From positions 682,001-746,000 of the forward strand of contig CAWDVK010000009.1 of NCBI GenBank assembly GCA_963805715.1: a stretch of DNA of 64,000 nucleotides, written 5' to 3'. A program made the translations under genes and the position numbers. The notes beneath the pieces are model-generated. The model worked only from the letters and a program-made list of their open reading frames with translations, was not told the origin of the DNA and did no database searches. This stretch comes from CAWDVK01 sp963805715 (lineage in GTDB: Bacteria; Actinomycetota; Actinomycetes; Streptosporangiales; Streptosporangiaceae). Shown here piece after piece: positions 24,483 to 34,891 of the stretch (the first letter of the stretch is position 1; each line of letters starts with the position of its first letter).

Positions 24483-27400
24483 ATGCCAGCTTGTCGGCCG
24501 GACGACGGCCCGGTGCTCGCCGGCTTCAGCGAGGCGACCAGGGCCTGGTTCGCGGCTGCCTTCGCCGAGCCGACGCCGGCCCAGGCCCAGGCTTGGAGCG
24601 CCATCGGCCGGGGCGAGAACACCCTGGTCATCGCGCCGACCGGGTCGGGCAAGACGCTGGCGGCGTTCCTGTGGGCCATCGACAAGCTCGCCACCGAGCC
24701 GGTGCCGGAGGATCCGCTGAGCCGGTGCCGGGTGCTCTACATCTCCCCGCTCAAGGCGCTGGCCGTGGACGTGGAGCGCAACCTGCACTCCCCGCTGGTC
24801 GGGGTGTCGCACGCGGCGCAGCGGCTGGGGCGGGCCGTGCCGCCTATCAGGGTCGGCATCCGGACCGGCGACACGGCCGCGGACGAGCGGCGCAAGCTGG
24901 CCGGCAAGCCGCCGGACATCCTGATCACCACGCCGGAGTCGCTGTTCCTGATGCTCACCTCACGGGCACGGGACGGGCTGCGGAACGTGCAGACGGTCAT
25001 CGTCGACGAGGTGCATGCGCTGGCGGGCGGGAAGCGCGGTGCTCACCTGGCGCTGTCCCTGGAGCGCCTGGACGCGCTGCGCGGGATGGCCGCTGGCGAC
25101 GGGAGCGCGCGCGGCGGCGGCGCGGACGCTGGCGGCTCGGCAGCGGCGAGGGGACGCCCGGCGCAGCGGATCGGGCTGTCCGCCACGGTCCGGCCGCCGC
25201 AGGAAGTGGCCGCCTTCCTCGGCGGCGCGATGCCCGTGACCATCGTGCAGCCGCCTAGCGAGAAGCAGCTGGACCTGCGCATCGTCGTACCGGTCGAGGA
25301 CATGGCCGACCTGGAGCTGTCGGCCGCGGCCCCCGGCGGCGCGGCGGCGGGCCAGGGCGGCGGCGCGGCGGCGAGCCAGGGCGGCGAGCCGGGCGGCGCG
25401 GACCTGAATTCCCCTGGCTCCGGCGATCCCGCCCGGCAGCACTCGATCTGGCCGCACGTCGAGGAGCGGGTGCTCGACCTGATCGAGAGCCACCACTCCA
25501 CGATCGTCTTCGCCAACTCGCGGCGGCTGGCCGAACGGCTCTGCGCCCGGCTGAATCGAGCTCGCGGCCGAGCGGCTTGAGGAGCAGGCCGTCGATGACG
25601 AGCTGGCCGAGATGGCCCGCGGCGACGGCGCCGGGGACAGCTACGCCGGGATCCCGGCCGAGCTGATGGGCGGGGCCGGCCGCGGATCCGGAGCGGCGCC
25701 GGTCGTCGCGCGCGCACACCACGGCTCGGTCTCACGGCAGGAGCGCAATCAGATCGAGGATGCGCTGAAGGCGGGCCACCTGCCCGCCGTCGTGGCCACC
25801 TCGAGCCTGGAGCTCGGCATCGACATGGGCGCCGTCGACCTGGTCATCCAGGTCGAGTCGCCGCCGTCGGTGGCCAGCGGCCTGCAGCGCACCGGCCGGG
25901 CCGGCCACCACGTCGGCGATGTCTCCCGCGGCGTGTTCTTCCCCAAGTACCAGGGCGACCTCGTGCAGGCCACGGTGGTGACCCAGCGGATGCGCGGCGG
26001 CCAGATCGAGCAACTGCGGATGCCGCGAAACCCGCTGGACGTGCTGGCCCAGCAGATCGTGGCGATGACCGCGATGGACGACTGGGAGGTCGGCGAGCTG
26101 GAGCAGGCGGTGCGCCGCGCCGCGCCGTTCAGCGGGCTGACCCGGCCCATCCTGGAGACCGTGCTGGACATGCTGGCCGGCCGGTACCCGAGCGAGGACT
26201 TCGGCGGGCTGCGGCCGCGGCTGGTCTGGGACCGCACCACCGGCATGCTGCACGGCCGGCCAGGCGGCCAGCGGCTGGCCGTCAGCAACGCGGGCACGAT
26301 CCCCGACCGGGGCCTGTTCGGCGTGTTCCTGGCCGGCGGCCAGCGGGACAGGTCCGGGCGGCACTCGCGCCGCGTGGGCGAGCTGGACGAGGAGATGGTC
26401 TACGAGTCACGCGTCGGGGACATCTTCGTGCTCGGCGCGAGCTCGTGGCGGATCGAGGACATCACTGCCGACCAGGTACTCGTCACCCCGGCGCCCGGCC
26501 AGCCCGGCAGGCTTCCGTTCTGGCACGGGGACTCACCGGGCCGCCCGCTCGAAGCTCGGTGCGGCGATCGGTGCCTACTGCCGGGAAGCTCGGCGCCGTT
26601 TCCGAGCCGGATGCGACGGCCCGGCTGCGCGCCGACGGACTGGACGAGCTGGCCGCATCGAACATGGTGTCCTACCTGGCCAGCCAGCGGGAGGCGACCG
26701 GCTACCTGCCCGATGACCGCACGCTGGTGCTGGAGCGGTTCAGGGACGAGCTGGGCGACTGGCGGCTGGTGCTGCACAGCCCGTACGGCGCGCAGGTGCA
26801 CGCGCCCTGGGCGCTGGCCATCGCGGCCCGGCTGCGGGAGCGCTACGCCGGCATGGACGTGCAGGCCGTGCACACCGACGACGGCATCGTGATCCGGGTC
26901 CCCGACGCGGACGACCCGCCGCCGGCCGGGATCGCCCTGCTCGACCCCGACGAGGTCGAGCAGCTGATCACGGCCGAGCTTGGTGCCTCCGCCCTGTTCG
27001 CCGCGCGGTTCCGCGAGTGCGCGGCGCGTGCGCTGCTGTTGCCGCGGCGCCAGCCGGGCCGCCGGACGCCGCTGTGGCAGCAGCGGCAGCGATCAGCCCA
27101 GCTGCTGGCCGTGGCCAGCCAGTACGGGTCGTTCCCGGTCGTGCTGGAGACGCTGCGCGAGTGCCTGCAGGACGTGTTCGACGTGCCAGGGCTGGTCAGC
27201 CTGATGCGCGACCTGGCCGCGCGCCGGATCCGGCTGGTCGATGTCGAGACGCCGGCCCCGTCGCCGTTCAGCCGCTCGCTGCTGTTCCGCTACGTGGGCG
27301 CGTTCATGTATGAGGGTGACGCGCCGCTGGCCGAGCGCCGCGCGCAAGCGCTGGCCCTGAATTCCAGCCTGCTGGCCGAGCTGCTCGGCCAGGCTGACAT

Positions 27401-29678
27401 GCGGGAGCTGCTGGATCCCGCGGTCATGGACGAGACAGAACGGGAACTCCAGCGGCTGGCGCCCGGCCGCGCCTGCCGCGACGCCGAGGGCGTGGCTGAC
27501 TTGCTCCGGGCCCTGGGGCCGCTCACCACCGGCGAGATCATCGAGCGGTGCGCTGACCGTCAGGAAGCCGCCAGCTGGGTCGCCAGCCTCGCTGCGCAGC
27601 GCCGGGTGCTGCAGGTCAGGATCGCCGGGCAGGAGCGCTGGGCGGCCATCGAGGATGCGGGCCGGCTGCGGGACGCGCTCGGCGTCGCCCTGCCGCCCGG
27701 CGTGCCCGAGGCCTTCACCGAGCCGGTGCCCGATCCGATCCGCGACCTGGTACTGCGGTACGCCCGAACGCACTGCCCGTTCACCGCCGCGGCACTCGCC
27801 GAGCGATACGGTCTGGGCGTCGCGGTGGTGACAGGCGCGCTGCACCGGCTGGCCGCGGAGGGCACGGTCGCTGAGGGCGAGTTCCGTCCTGGCGGCCGGG
27901 GAACCGAGTGGTGCGAGTCCGGTGTGCTCCGGCTGCTGCGCCGGCGCTGCCTGGCCCGGCTGCGCAAGGAGGTCGAGCCGGCGCTGCCCCGTGCGCTCGC
28001 CGCGTTCCTGCCCGCCTGGCAGCATGCCGGGCAGGTCGCTGCCGAGCCCGGCCGCGACGGCCGCCGCGGCCGGGCCGCCGGGCCCGATCAGGTCTATGAC
28101 GTGATCGAGCAGCTGGCCGGGGCCGCGATCCCGGCCTCGGCACTGGAAACCCTGGTCCTGCCCGGCCGGGTGCCCGGCTACTCCGCCGCGCTGCTGGACG
28201 AGCTCACCGCGGCCGGCGAGGTGGTCTGGTCTGGCGCGGGCGGCCTGCCCGGCGGCGACGGCTGGCTCGTGCTCGCGCCCGCGGTGACCGCGTCGCTGCT
28301 GCTCCCCGAGCCCGGCGAGATCACCGTGACCCCGGTGCATGAGGCGGTGCTGGCGGTGCTGGACGGCGGCGGCGCGCTGTTCTTCCGGGCGCTCGCCGAC
28401 CGGGCCGCGGCACGACTGGCCACGGACGCGGCTGGCCGGCCTGGCCGGGCGGCCGGGGGGGCAGGCGCAGCGACCGATCAGGCCGTAGCCGCCGCGATCT
28501 GGGACCTGGTCTGGGCCGGTCGGCTGACGAACGACACGCTCGCGCCGCTGCGGACGGTCCTGGGCAGCGGCCGCCCGGCGGCGCCGGCCAGCGGGACGGC
28601 CAGGACCGTCACCGAGGCGGGCGGCGAGCGGGCCGGGCCGCACGGGACCGACGGGCGCGGCGCCGCGCCCTACGGAGGCGGCGCCCCGATGGCCAGGCGT
28701 CCCGGCCGGGCGGCGATGCGGCACCGCGGCTACGGCCGGGCCGTGCTGCCGAGCCGCAGCGGGCCGCCGACCGTCAGCGGCCGGTGGTCCCTGCTGCCAC
28801 CGCGGGAGCCAGATCAGACCCGCCGCCTGCACGCGCTGGCGCTGACGCTGCTGGACCGGCACGGCATCGTAACCAGGGGCGCGACCGGCTCCGAGCGCGT
28901 CTCCGGCGGGTTCGGCGCGCTGTACCCGGTGCTGCGGGCCATGGAGGAGAGCGGCCAGTGCCGCCGCGGCTACTTCGTCGAGGGCCTCGGCGCGGCGCAG
29001 TTCGCGCTGACCGGCGCCGTGGACCGGATGCGGGCGCTCGCCGATGCCCTGCCGGCGGACCAGGACGCCGGGCCCCCGGCTGCCGCCCCCCCGGCCTCGG
29101 CGGCCGGGGGCCAGGCGGCCGCGAGCGCCGCCACCTGGAGGTCGGCGGGCACCAGCCCGGCCGCCTGGAGCTCGCCAGCCGGGACCGTGGCCTGCCGGCG
29201 GCCGGGCGGCGGCCGGTCAGAGCGCATCAGGACGCCCGCCGACGGCGCGACCGCGGATATCTGGATGAGGGGCCCGGCGGCTGAGCCGCCCAGCCGCCCG
29301 GCCCGCCCGATGATCGTGCTGGCCGCTGCCGATCCGGCTAATGCCTACGGAGCCGCCCTGCCGTGGCCGGCCCGGCCGGACGAGACGCCAGGCGGGCACC
29401 GGCCCGGCCGCAAGGCCGGGGCCCTCGTGGTGCTCGCCGACGGCGAGCTCGTGCTGTATGTCGAGCGGGGCGGCAAGACGCTGCTGTCCTGGACGAGTGA
29501 CCCGGCGCTGCTCGATCCGGCCGCGGCCGCGCTGGCAGCCGCCGTCCGGGCTGGCGCGCTGGGGCGGCTGACCGTCGAGCGGGCCGACGGCAGCACCGTG
29601 TACGACTCACCGCTCGCCCGTGCGCTGGAGAGCGCCGGCTTCCGGCCCACCCCGCGCGGCCTGCGGCTGCGCGGCTGA
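24483..29678 (+). pseudogene. lhr: Lhr-family superfamily 2 helicase, three apparent frameshifts
   Basis: Large helicase-related protein, 3'-5' DNA translocase in repair, about 1,730 codons if read through. Helicase core: APTGSGKT (Walker A), VDEVHAL (DEVH), LSATVRPP, VATSSLELGIDMG and QRTGRAGH; a winged-helix and the large Lhr C-terminal region follow to LADGELVLYVERGGKTLLSW. The frame breaks at three places, each fixed by deleting one base: about 25556 (CTGAATCGAGCTC), 26552 (CTCGAAGCTCGG) and 26586 (CGGGAAGCTCGG). The 11-residue stretch between the last two (LGAAIGAYCRE) is a good Lhr sequence in the third frame. All else is intact, so sequencing error or very recent mutation is likely. 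No nei/fpg glycosylase gene follows, unlike some relatives. Confidence 0.85.
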
Positions 29679-29732
29679 GCGCCGCGGCGGATACCGGGGA
29701 TCCGAGGACCAGGCGGGTTCCGGCTGGCTGCT

Positions 29733-29837
29733 CGCCGGACCACCAGGCCCGCCGGACCACCAGGGCCGCCGGACCACCAGGGCCGCCGGACACCAGGGCC
29801 GCCGGACACCAGGCCGCCGGACACCAGGCCCGCCGGA
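29733..29837. repeat. 15-17 bp minisatellite between lhr and the NUDIX gene
   Basis: Six units of the form CGCCGGACCACCAGGGC shortening to CGCCGGACACCAGGC (17, 17, 17, 16, 15, 16 bp), ending at the NUDIX stop codon. Both flanking genes converge on it. Size drift along the array suggests slippage. Confidence 0.85.
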
Positions 29838-30374
29838 TCAGCGGTGGCGTGCCACGGCCAGGTAGTAGGTCAGCGCGGTCAGCGACGGACCGTCCTGGAT
29901 CTGCCCGCGCGCGGCCAGCCCGGGTACCTCGCTCAGCGGCACCCACTCCACCCGGCTGGACTCGCCGGGATCGCTGGGCGGCCCGATGCGCGCGGCGCCG
30001 GTGGCCAGGAAGGCGGTGAACTGCATGTCGCTGATCCCGCTCAGGGCGTTGTACTCGGTCATGACCGAGACCGGGCCAGGGCGGTGGCCGGTCTCCTCCT
30101 CGATCTCGCGCCTGACCGCATCGGCGAGATCCTCGCCTGGCTCAGCCCACCCGGCCGGCACCTCCCATCCCCACGCGCCGGTGATGAACCGGTGCCGCCA
30201 GATCAGCAGGACCCGGTCGTTTCCGTCGGTCACCACGCCCGTCACCGACGAGCGCGGGAAGTGGACGACGTGATGCTCGATCCGCTCAGCGCCGGGGATC
30301 TCAACATCGTCGAGGGACACCCTGACCCACTCGCTGGCGTAGACATCACGGCTGCCGTGGACGGTCCAGCGCAA
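29838..30374 (-). CDS. NUDIX hydrolase (ADP-ribose pyrophosphatase-like)
   Basis: 178 residues with the Nudix box GWAEPGEDLADAVRREIEEETG (G-x5-E-x7-REUxEExGU, all catalytic Glu present). The N-terminus MRWTVHGSRDVYASEWVRV and the upstream IWRHRF...WEVPAG segment resemble ADP-ribose/ADP-sugar pyrophosphatases rather than MutT. TTG start fits the family N-terminus exactly. Likely a cytosolic house-cleaning enzyme. Its stop lies at the edge of a minisatellite. Transcribed in the same direction as the EamA gene, 74 nt downstream of it. Confidence 0.85.
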   Translation of the reverse strand: MRWTVHGSRDVYASEWVRVSLDDVEIPGAERIEHHVVHFPRSSVTGVVTDGNDRVLLIWRHRFITGAWGWEVPAGWAEPGEDLADAVRREIEEETGHRPGPVSVMTEYNALSGISDMQFTAFLATGAARIGPPSDPGESSRVEWVPLSEVPGLAARGQIQDGPSLTALTYYLAVARHR

Positions 30375-30448
30375 ATGATCAGCCTTCCGCTCGATGGCGG
30401 GACGACCCGCCGCCAGCCCGGCAGCCTAGAAGCGGACCCGCGCCCCGG

Positions 30449-31474
30449 TCAATGAGCCGGCCCTCCGGACACTGGCTGGCGCCGCGGGGACAGCCGGGGC
30501 CCGGTCTCCTGCTGCTGAGGCTGGCCGGCCTGGCGGCTGCCGCGCATCTCGTCCACGCGCACCAGCATGATCCCGGCGACGATGCAGGCGCCGCCGAGGA
30601 ACTGCATGGCGGAGGGCAGCTGGCCGAGCAGCAGCCAGGCGAACAGAATCGCGAACAGCACCTCGCCCATGCCGAAGAACGAGCCGAGCTTAGGCCCGAG
30701 CCGACGCGCGGCGCCGATGCCCGCCACGTAGGCGATCACCGCTGCCACCAGCGACAGCCCCAGCACCGGCAGCAGCCAGCTGACCCGGTGCCCGGCCATG
30801 TCGACAGGGCTGGTCGTGGCGGCCAGGCGCAGCACGCCGGCCCATCCGAGCCCGGCCAGGACGGTACCGCCGACGCACATCCCGGCCCATGCCATCGCCA
30901 GCGGCGGCAGCGACTCATCGCCGGCGGCGGCCGAGAGCATGAAGTAGATCGCCAGGCCCACGGCGGCGAGCAGCCCCCACATCACGCCGACCGGGCTGAC
31001 CCGGTCCGGGCCGGTCAGGTTGAGCACCAGCACCAGGCCGGCGATGGCGGCGACCGCGCCCGTGACGGTGAGACGCCGGGGACGCTGACCGTGCCGCAGC
31101 CACAGCCAGCCAACGACCAGCACGACCCCCATGTACTCCAGCAGCAGGGCCACGCCGACCGGCATCCGCTGGATGGCATTGAAGTAGAACAGCTGGCAGC
31201 CGGCCACGGCGACCAGGCCGAACGCGATCACCCGGCCGGCCTCCCGCCGCAGCAGGAACCAGCGGCCGCGCAGCTGCAGCACGGCTGGCACGGTCAGCAT
31301 CAGGGCCGAGGCGGTGATCCGAGCGACAACGGCGGCAGCCGGGCTCCACCCGGCCTGGATCAGCGACGTGCCGAACGTCCCGGACGTGCCGAAGGTCGCG
31401 GCCGACAGCACAGCGAGAGTCACGCCGATACCGCCTGGCCCGGACCGGACGGCGCTGGTTCCCGCGGTGCTCAC
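30449..31474 (-). CDS. EamA/DMT-family transporter
   Basis: Ten hydrophobic helices arranged as two EamA repeats (e.g. LAVLSAATFGTSGTFGTSLIQAGW, VALLLEYMGVVLVVGWLWL, then PVLGLSLVAAVIAYVAGIGAARRLG and GMGEVLFAILFAWLLLGQ), with a polar Gln/Arg-rich tail. Inner-membrane exporter or permease of a small metabolite; substrate unknown. GTG 31474 is chosen because GGGAG lies 7 nt upstream; a TTG at 31513 is the alternative. It is divergent from the ABATE-CGNR gene across a perfect 17-bp palindrome, which suggests that regulator controls the transporter. Confidence 0.85.
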   Translation of the reverse strand: MSTAGTSAVRSGPGGIGVTLAVLSAATFGTSGTFGTSLIQAGWSPAAAVVARITASALMLTVPAVLQLRGRWFLLRREAGRVIAFGLVAVAGCQLFYFNAIQRMPVGVALLLEYMGVVLVVGWLWLRHGQRPRRLTVTGAVAAIAGLVLVLNLTGPDRVSPVGVMWGLLAAVGLAIYFMLSAAAGDESLPPLAMAWAGMCVGGTVLAGLGWAGVLRLAATTSPVDMAGHRVSWLLPVLGLSLVAAVIAYVAGIGAARRLGPKLGSFFGMGEVLFAILFAWLLLGQLPSAMQFLGGACIVAGIMLVRVDEMRGSRQAGQPQQQETGPRLSPRRQPVSGGPAH

Positions 31475-31523
31475 TGTCACGCTCCCGTCATCAGCAGGCC
31501 TTGTAATGAGCAAACATGTATTA

Positions 31524-31540
31524 CGCTAGTGACACTAGCG
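31524..31540. promoter_or_regulatory. perfect 17-bp palindrome, candidate shared operator
   Basis: CGCTAGTGACACTAGCG: two perfect 8-bp arms around one A, placed between the divergent EamA and ABATE-CGNR genes, 12 nt upstream of the latter's ribosome site. The flanking sequence (31501-31523) is AT-rich, as expected of a promoter. It could also fold as a hairpin in the ABATE mRNA leader. Confidence 0.7.
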
Positions 31541-31562
31541 GCGGGGCCCGAAAGGAGTCAAA

Positions 31563-32111
31563 TTGCTTTTTGCTCATGACACCGAGGTGGCGCTGGCCGC
31601 CGCCGCCGCCCTCGTCAACACCGGCCGCGACCGCGAGGGACTGCCCGACACCGCGGCGCTCGACGATTTCGTCGCGGCCTGGCGGTGGAGCGGCGAGCGC
31701 ACGCACGACCAGGCCGAGCTGGATGCCGTGCGCCGGCTGCGGCCGCGGCTCGAGCAGCTCTGGGAGATGACCGAGGACGACGCCGCCGCCCTCGTCAACG
31801 CCCTGCTCCGGGAGGCGAGGGCGCTGCCGCAGCTGGTGAAGCACGACGGCTGGGACTACCACCTGCACGCCACCTCCCCGGCCGCGCCGCTGGCCGACCG
31901 GATGGCCGTCGAGGCGGCCATGGCCTTCACGGACGTCATCCGCACCGGGCAGCTGGACCGGCTGCGGGCATGCGCCGCGGACGACTGCACGAGCGTGCAC
32001 GTCGACCTGTCCAGGAACCGGTCCCGGCGCTTCTGCGGCACCGCATGCGCCAACCGCACCAACGTCGCCGCCTACCGGACCCGCCAGGCCGGGCTGGCCG
32101 CCCGGCGCTGA
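31563..32111 (+). CDS. ABATE-domain/CGNR zinc-finger protein (putative regulator)
   Basis: 182 residues. N-terminal ABATE-like domain starting with 'D-T-E-V-A-L-A-A-A-A-A-L-V-N-T', C-terminal CGNR-type zinc finger: CAADDC, then RRFCGTACANRTNVAAYR, with four Cys positioned for zinc and the N-R motif. The family is predicted to act as stress-linked transcription regulators. TTG start with AAGGAG 6 nt upstream. Divergent from an EamA exporter and preceded by a perfect palindrome, the arrangement of a local regulator and its target; the ligand is unknown. Confidence 0.82.
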   Translation: MLFAHDTEVALAAAAALVNTGRDREGLPDTAALDDFVAAWRWSGERTHDQAELDAVRRLRPRLEQLWEMTEDDAAALVNALLREARALPQLVKHDGWDYHLHATSPAAPLADRMAVEAAMAFTDVIRTGQLDRLRACAADDCTSVHVDLSRNRSRRFCGTACANRTNVAAYRTRQAGLAARR

Positions 32112-32213
32112 GCGTCGCCGCACGTTTCCTGCGCGCGAAACGGTGCCCCGCCGCCAGCATGCCCGCGGCAATAACCGCTGGGCGCCAGGCGGCCCGCTTG
32201 CCATACTGACGCG

Positions 32214-33019
32214 GTGGGCGGCAGCTACGGCCGGACCGACCGGCCGCTGAGTGCCTCGCTGGCGGCCAGGGTGATCGGGGATCAGTTCCCCCAACTGCGC
32301 GGCCTCGAGGTTCGCCCGTTCGGGGCTGGCTGGGACTACGAGCTGTTCACCGTGGGAGGCGGGCGGATATTCCGTTTCCCCAAGCGCGCCCGAGCGCGTG
32401 CCGTGGCTCCGGCGCGAGATCGAGATGATGCCGATCGTGGCCGGCGCGCTCGGGCCGATGGTGCCCGCTTTGACTGGGTCGGCCAGCCGGGCGACTGGTT
32501 CCCCTATCCCTTCAACGGCTACCGGATGATGCCCGGCGCCGCCGCCGACCAGGCTCCGCTGACGGACCCCGGCGGGCTGGCGGCCGACCTCGGCCGGATG
32601 CTGGGCCGCCTGCACCGGATCGACCCGGCGCTCAGCCCGCCGACCCCCGATGACTGGGAGCACGAGCCTGGAGCCGAGATCACCGCCGAACTGGTCGATG
32701 TGGCGGACTCCGTGCGGCCGCTGCTGGCCGGTGACCTGCTGGCCAGGGCGGCGCCCTACCTGGCAGGCAACGTCCCGGCGCCGCCGGCAGCCGGGCCTGC
32801 GTCCGGGCTGTGGCCGCAGGCAGGCCGGCCCGGCTGGCCTGGCAGAACGAGGTCGGCGGCCTGACCTTCGAGGTCGGCGCCGGCTCCGGCCGCTGCTTCG
32901 TGAAATGGGCGCCGCCCGACTCCGGCCTGGACCTGCCGGCCCGCGCGCTCCGGCTGATCGCCGATATCCCGCCCGCTGACGGCCGTCGGCACCAGGTGCT
33001 CGGGCTGACCAGCCGCTGA
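32214..33019 (+). pseudogene. phosphotransferase (APH family) debris, two fused fragments
   Basis: The first part (32214 to about 32780) is the N-terminal lobe of an aminoglycoside/macrolide phosphotransferase-like kinase: FGAGWDYELFTVGGGRIFRFPKR, then GQPGDWFPYPFNGYRMMPG and LGRMLGRLHRIDP. Between 32391 and 32468 the proper sequence (ERVPWLRREIEMMPIV) is in another frame, so one inserted and one missing base compensate each other. The chain then breaks off before the catalytic HGD and DxD motifs. In another frame, 32830-32960 reads LAWQNEVGGLTFEVG...CFVKWAPP, the N-terminus of a different APH-type kinase, also cut short. No functional kinase can be made. Deletion fusion of two genes is the simplest reading. 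Confidence 0.7.
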
Positions 33020-33186
33020 CGCCACCGCGGATGCCCGGCGTATGCCCGCCGACGGCCAGGCGCGTGCCCGGCTGCCCGCCTCCCGGTCGTCGCGCTGGCC
33101 CGATAGTGACCTTGCCGGCAGCTTTGCTGGTGATTCAGCCGTGCGCCGCGGACGCGTCATCACCGGCTGGCTGCATAATGCTGGAT

Positions 33187-33633
33187 ATGCGCTTGTCCGC
33201 CCGCGCCGATTACGCCCTCCGCGCCGCCATCGAGCTGTCAGCCGCCAGCGGCCACGTGACAGCTGACCAGCTGGCCAGGACGCAGGCCATTCCCGGCAAG
33301 TTCCTGGAGGCCATCCTGACGCAGCTGCGCCGGGCCGGCCTGGTGCGCAGCCAGCGCGGGCCGGACGGCGGATTCTGGCTGGCCCGGCCGGCCGGCGAGA
33401 TCTCGCTGGCCGACATCATCCGGGCGATCGACGGGCCGCTGGTCGGCGTCCGCGGCGAGCGGCCGGAGAATCTCGGCTACATCGGGGCTGCCGCGCCCCT
33501 GCAGACGGTCTGGATTGCGCTGAGGGCGAACGAGCGGGCCATCCTGGAAGAGGTCACCCTGGAGCACATCGTCTCCGGCAAGCTGCCGGAGAGCGTGCAG
33601 CAGCTGGCTGCCAACCCGCAGGCATGGGCCTGA
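33187..33633 (+). CDS. Rrf2-family transcriptional regulator without Fe-S cysteines
   Basis: 148 residues starting MRLSARADYALRAAIEL, the Rrf2 winged-helix N-terminus, with the wing RSQRGPDGGFWLARPAGEISLADIIRAIDGP. The C-terminal part lacks any Cys, so it cannot carry the 2Fe-2S or 4Fe-4S cluster of IscR/NsrR; it must sense something else or act constitutively. ATG 33187 is preferred over 33178 by family start; CATAAT (33174-33179) ends 7 nt upstream, compatible with a leaderless mRNA. No clear target gene is adjacent. Confidence 0.82.
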   Translation: MRLSARADYALRAAIELSAASGHVTADQLARTQAIPGKFLEAILTQLRRAGLVRSQRGPDGGFWLARPAGEISLADIIRAIDGPLVGVRGERPENLGYIGAAAPLQTVWIALRANERAILEEVTLEHIVSGKLPESVQQLAANPQAWA

Positions 33634-33718
33634 TCCAGCCTCCGGCCGCAGTGCCGCCGGATAGCCGGGATGACGACCCGTGCCCGGCGGGCCCGCACCT
33701 GGCCAGGCTGGTGCCGGT

Positions 33719-34264
33719 CTAGACCGGCACCATGTTCGTGATATCGCGGCTTTCCCGGTCGAACTCCGGCTCTGGCATCGAGGCCTGATCGAGGAGCGGA
33801 TCCGGCTGCGGCACGAGCCGCCCGTCGCCGCGAACGCTGATCCTGCGCTGCGGCGCCGTCACGACCATCCGGTGCCCGCCGGGCACCTGGAGCCCGCGGG
33901 GCACCATCACCCGGTGCGAGGCCGACGGGCTGACTGGCACGTCCTGCTCGCCTGAGGTCGACGGGGCCGGCCTGGCCGGGGCATCGATAGACCGCTCAAC
34001 CGGCCCGCTGAAGACCGGCTCGCTCTGCAGCTCGGCGAGCGCGAAGTTGTCGGAAACCTCCCGGAGAACCTGGGAAAGGGGTGCTCCCAGGGCCCCGCAG
34101 ATCGAGGCCAGCAGCTCGGATGACGCTTCCTTCTGGCCGCGCTCCACCTCGGACAGGTAGCCGAGCGAGACGCGCGCTGCCGCCGATACCTCGCGAAGGG
34201 TACGACCTTGCCGGAGACGGAGCCGCCGCAGCGCGTCACCGACCAAGTGACGAAGCAGGACCAT
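33719..34264 (-). CDS. clgR: ClgR-type HTH regulator of Clp protease genes
   Basis: XRE-type HTH in the first 70 residues, LRQGRTLREVSAAARVSLGYLSEVERGQKEASSELLASICGALG, nearly the textbook ClgR recognition domain, followed by a long flexible tail rich in Pro/Ser/Val. ClgR activates clpP and related proteolysis genes in Actinomycetota and is itself a Clp substrate; the hydrophobic C-terminus (ITNMVPV) could serve as the degradation tag, though it lacks the usual Ala-Ala end. It lies downstream of pgsA-cinA as in Streptomyces and Mycobacterium. The 120-nt gap to cinA is AT-rich (AACACGTAACAC) and probably carries its own promoter. Confidence 0.88.
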   Translation of the reverse strand: MVLLRHLVGDALRRLRLRQGRTLREVSAAARVSLGYLSEVERGQKEASSELLASICGALGAPLSQVLREVSDNFALAELQSEPVFSGPVERSIDAPARPAPSTSGEQDVPVSPSASHRVMVPRGLQVPGGHRMVVTAPQRRISVRGDGRLVPQPDPLLDQASMPEPEFDRESRDITNMVPV

Positions 34265-34384
34265 CGTCGCTCTCCCTCCCCGAGGCCACAGTCACTAGTA
34301 CCCCCACCGTACCTGCCCTCACGGACCGTGCGGGAGAGGGCATAGCTGCGTGTTCAGATCCTTAACAAACACGTAACACTGTAA

Positions 34385-34891
34385 TCAGCTCGTCTCTTCC
34401 CCTGTCACCTCCCCTATCTTCCGGATCAGCAGCGACAGCACGGCCTGCACCGTTGCCTCGCGGATCCGGGACCTGCTGCCGGTCAGCACCAGCTCCGACA
34501 CCGCGCTGCCGGCGGCGGATGCGGCGGCGATGTAGACCGTGCCGACCGGCTGGCCATCCGCCGGGTCCGGGCCCGCCACCCCCGTCGTGGCGACCCCGAA
34601 GGTCGCGCCCAGCCGGGTCCTGGCCCCTTCCGCCATGGCCGCGGCGACCTGCGGGTGGACCGCCCCGTGCGCCGAGAGGAGCCCGGCGGGCACGCCCAGG
34701 ACGGACGCCTTCAGGTCGGGGGCGTAGGCGATCACCCCGCCGCGGAAGGCCGCCGACGCGCCGGGCACCGAGGTCAGCGCCGCGGCCACCAGCCCCCCGG
34801 TGAGCGACTCAGCCGCGGCGACCGTCTCGCCCCGTGCGGTCAGCAGCGCGATGGCCGTCCCGGCCAGCTCGGCGGTCTCATCGCGGCTCAT
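34385..34891 (-). CDS. cinA: CinA-family nicotinamide-nucleotide amidase (PncC domain)
   Basis: 168 residues comprising only the C-terminal CinA/PncC domain: AAAESLTGGLVAAALTSVPGASAAFRGGVIAYAPDLK and TTGVAGPDPADGQPVGTVYIA, with the catalytic Ser/Lys/Gly motifs. Deamidates nicotinamide mononucleotide. The competence-related N-terminal domain is absent, as usual in this actinobacterial locus. Its ATG overlaps the pgsA stop by one base, so translation is coupled. Confidence 0.92.
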   Translation of the reverse strand: MSRDETAELAGTAIALLTARGETVAAAESLTGGLVAAALTSVPGASAAFRGGVIAYAPDLKASVLGVPAGLLSAHGAVHPQVAAAMAEGARTRLGATFGVATTGVAGPDPADGQPVGTVYIAAASAAGSAVSELVLTGSRSRIREATVQAVLSLLIRKIGEVTGEETS

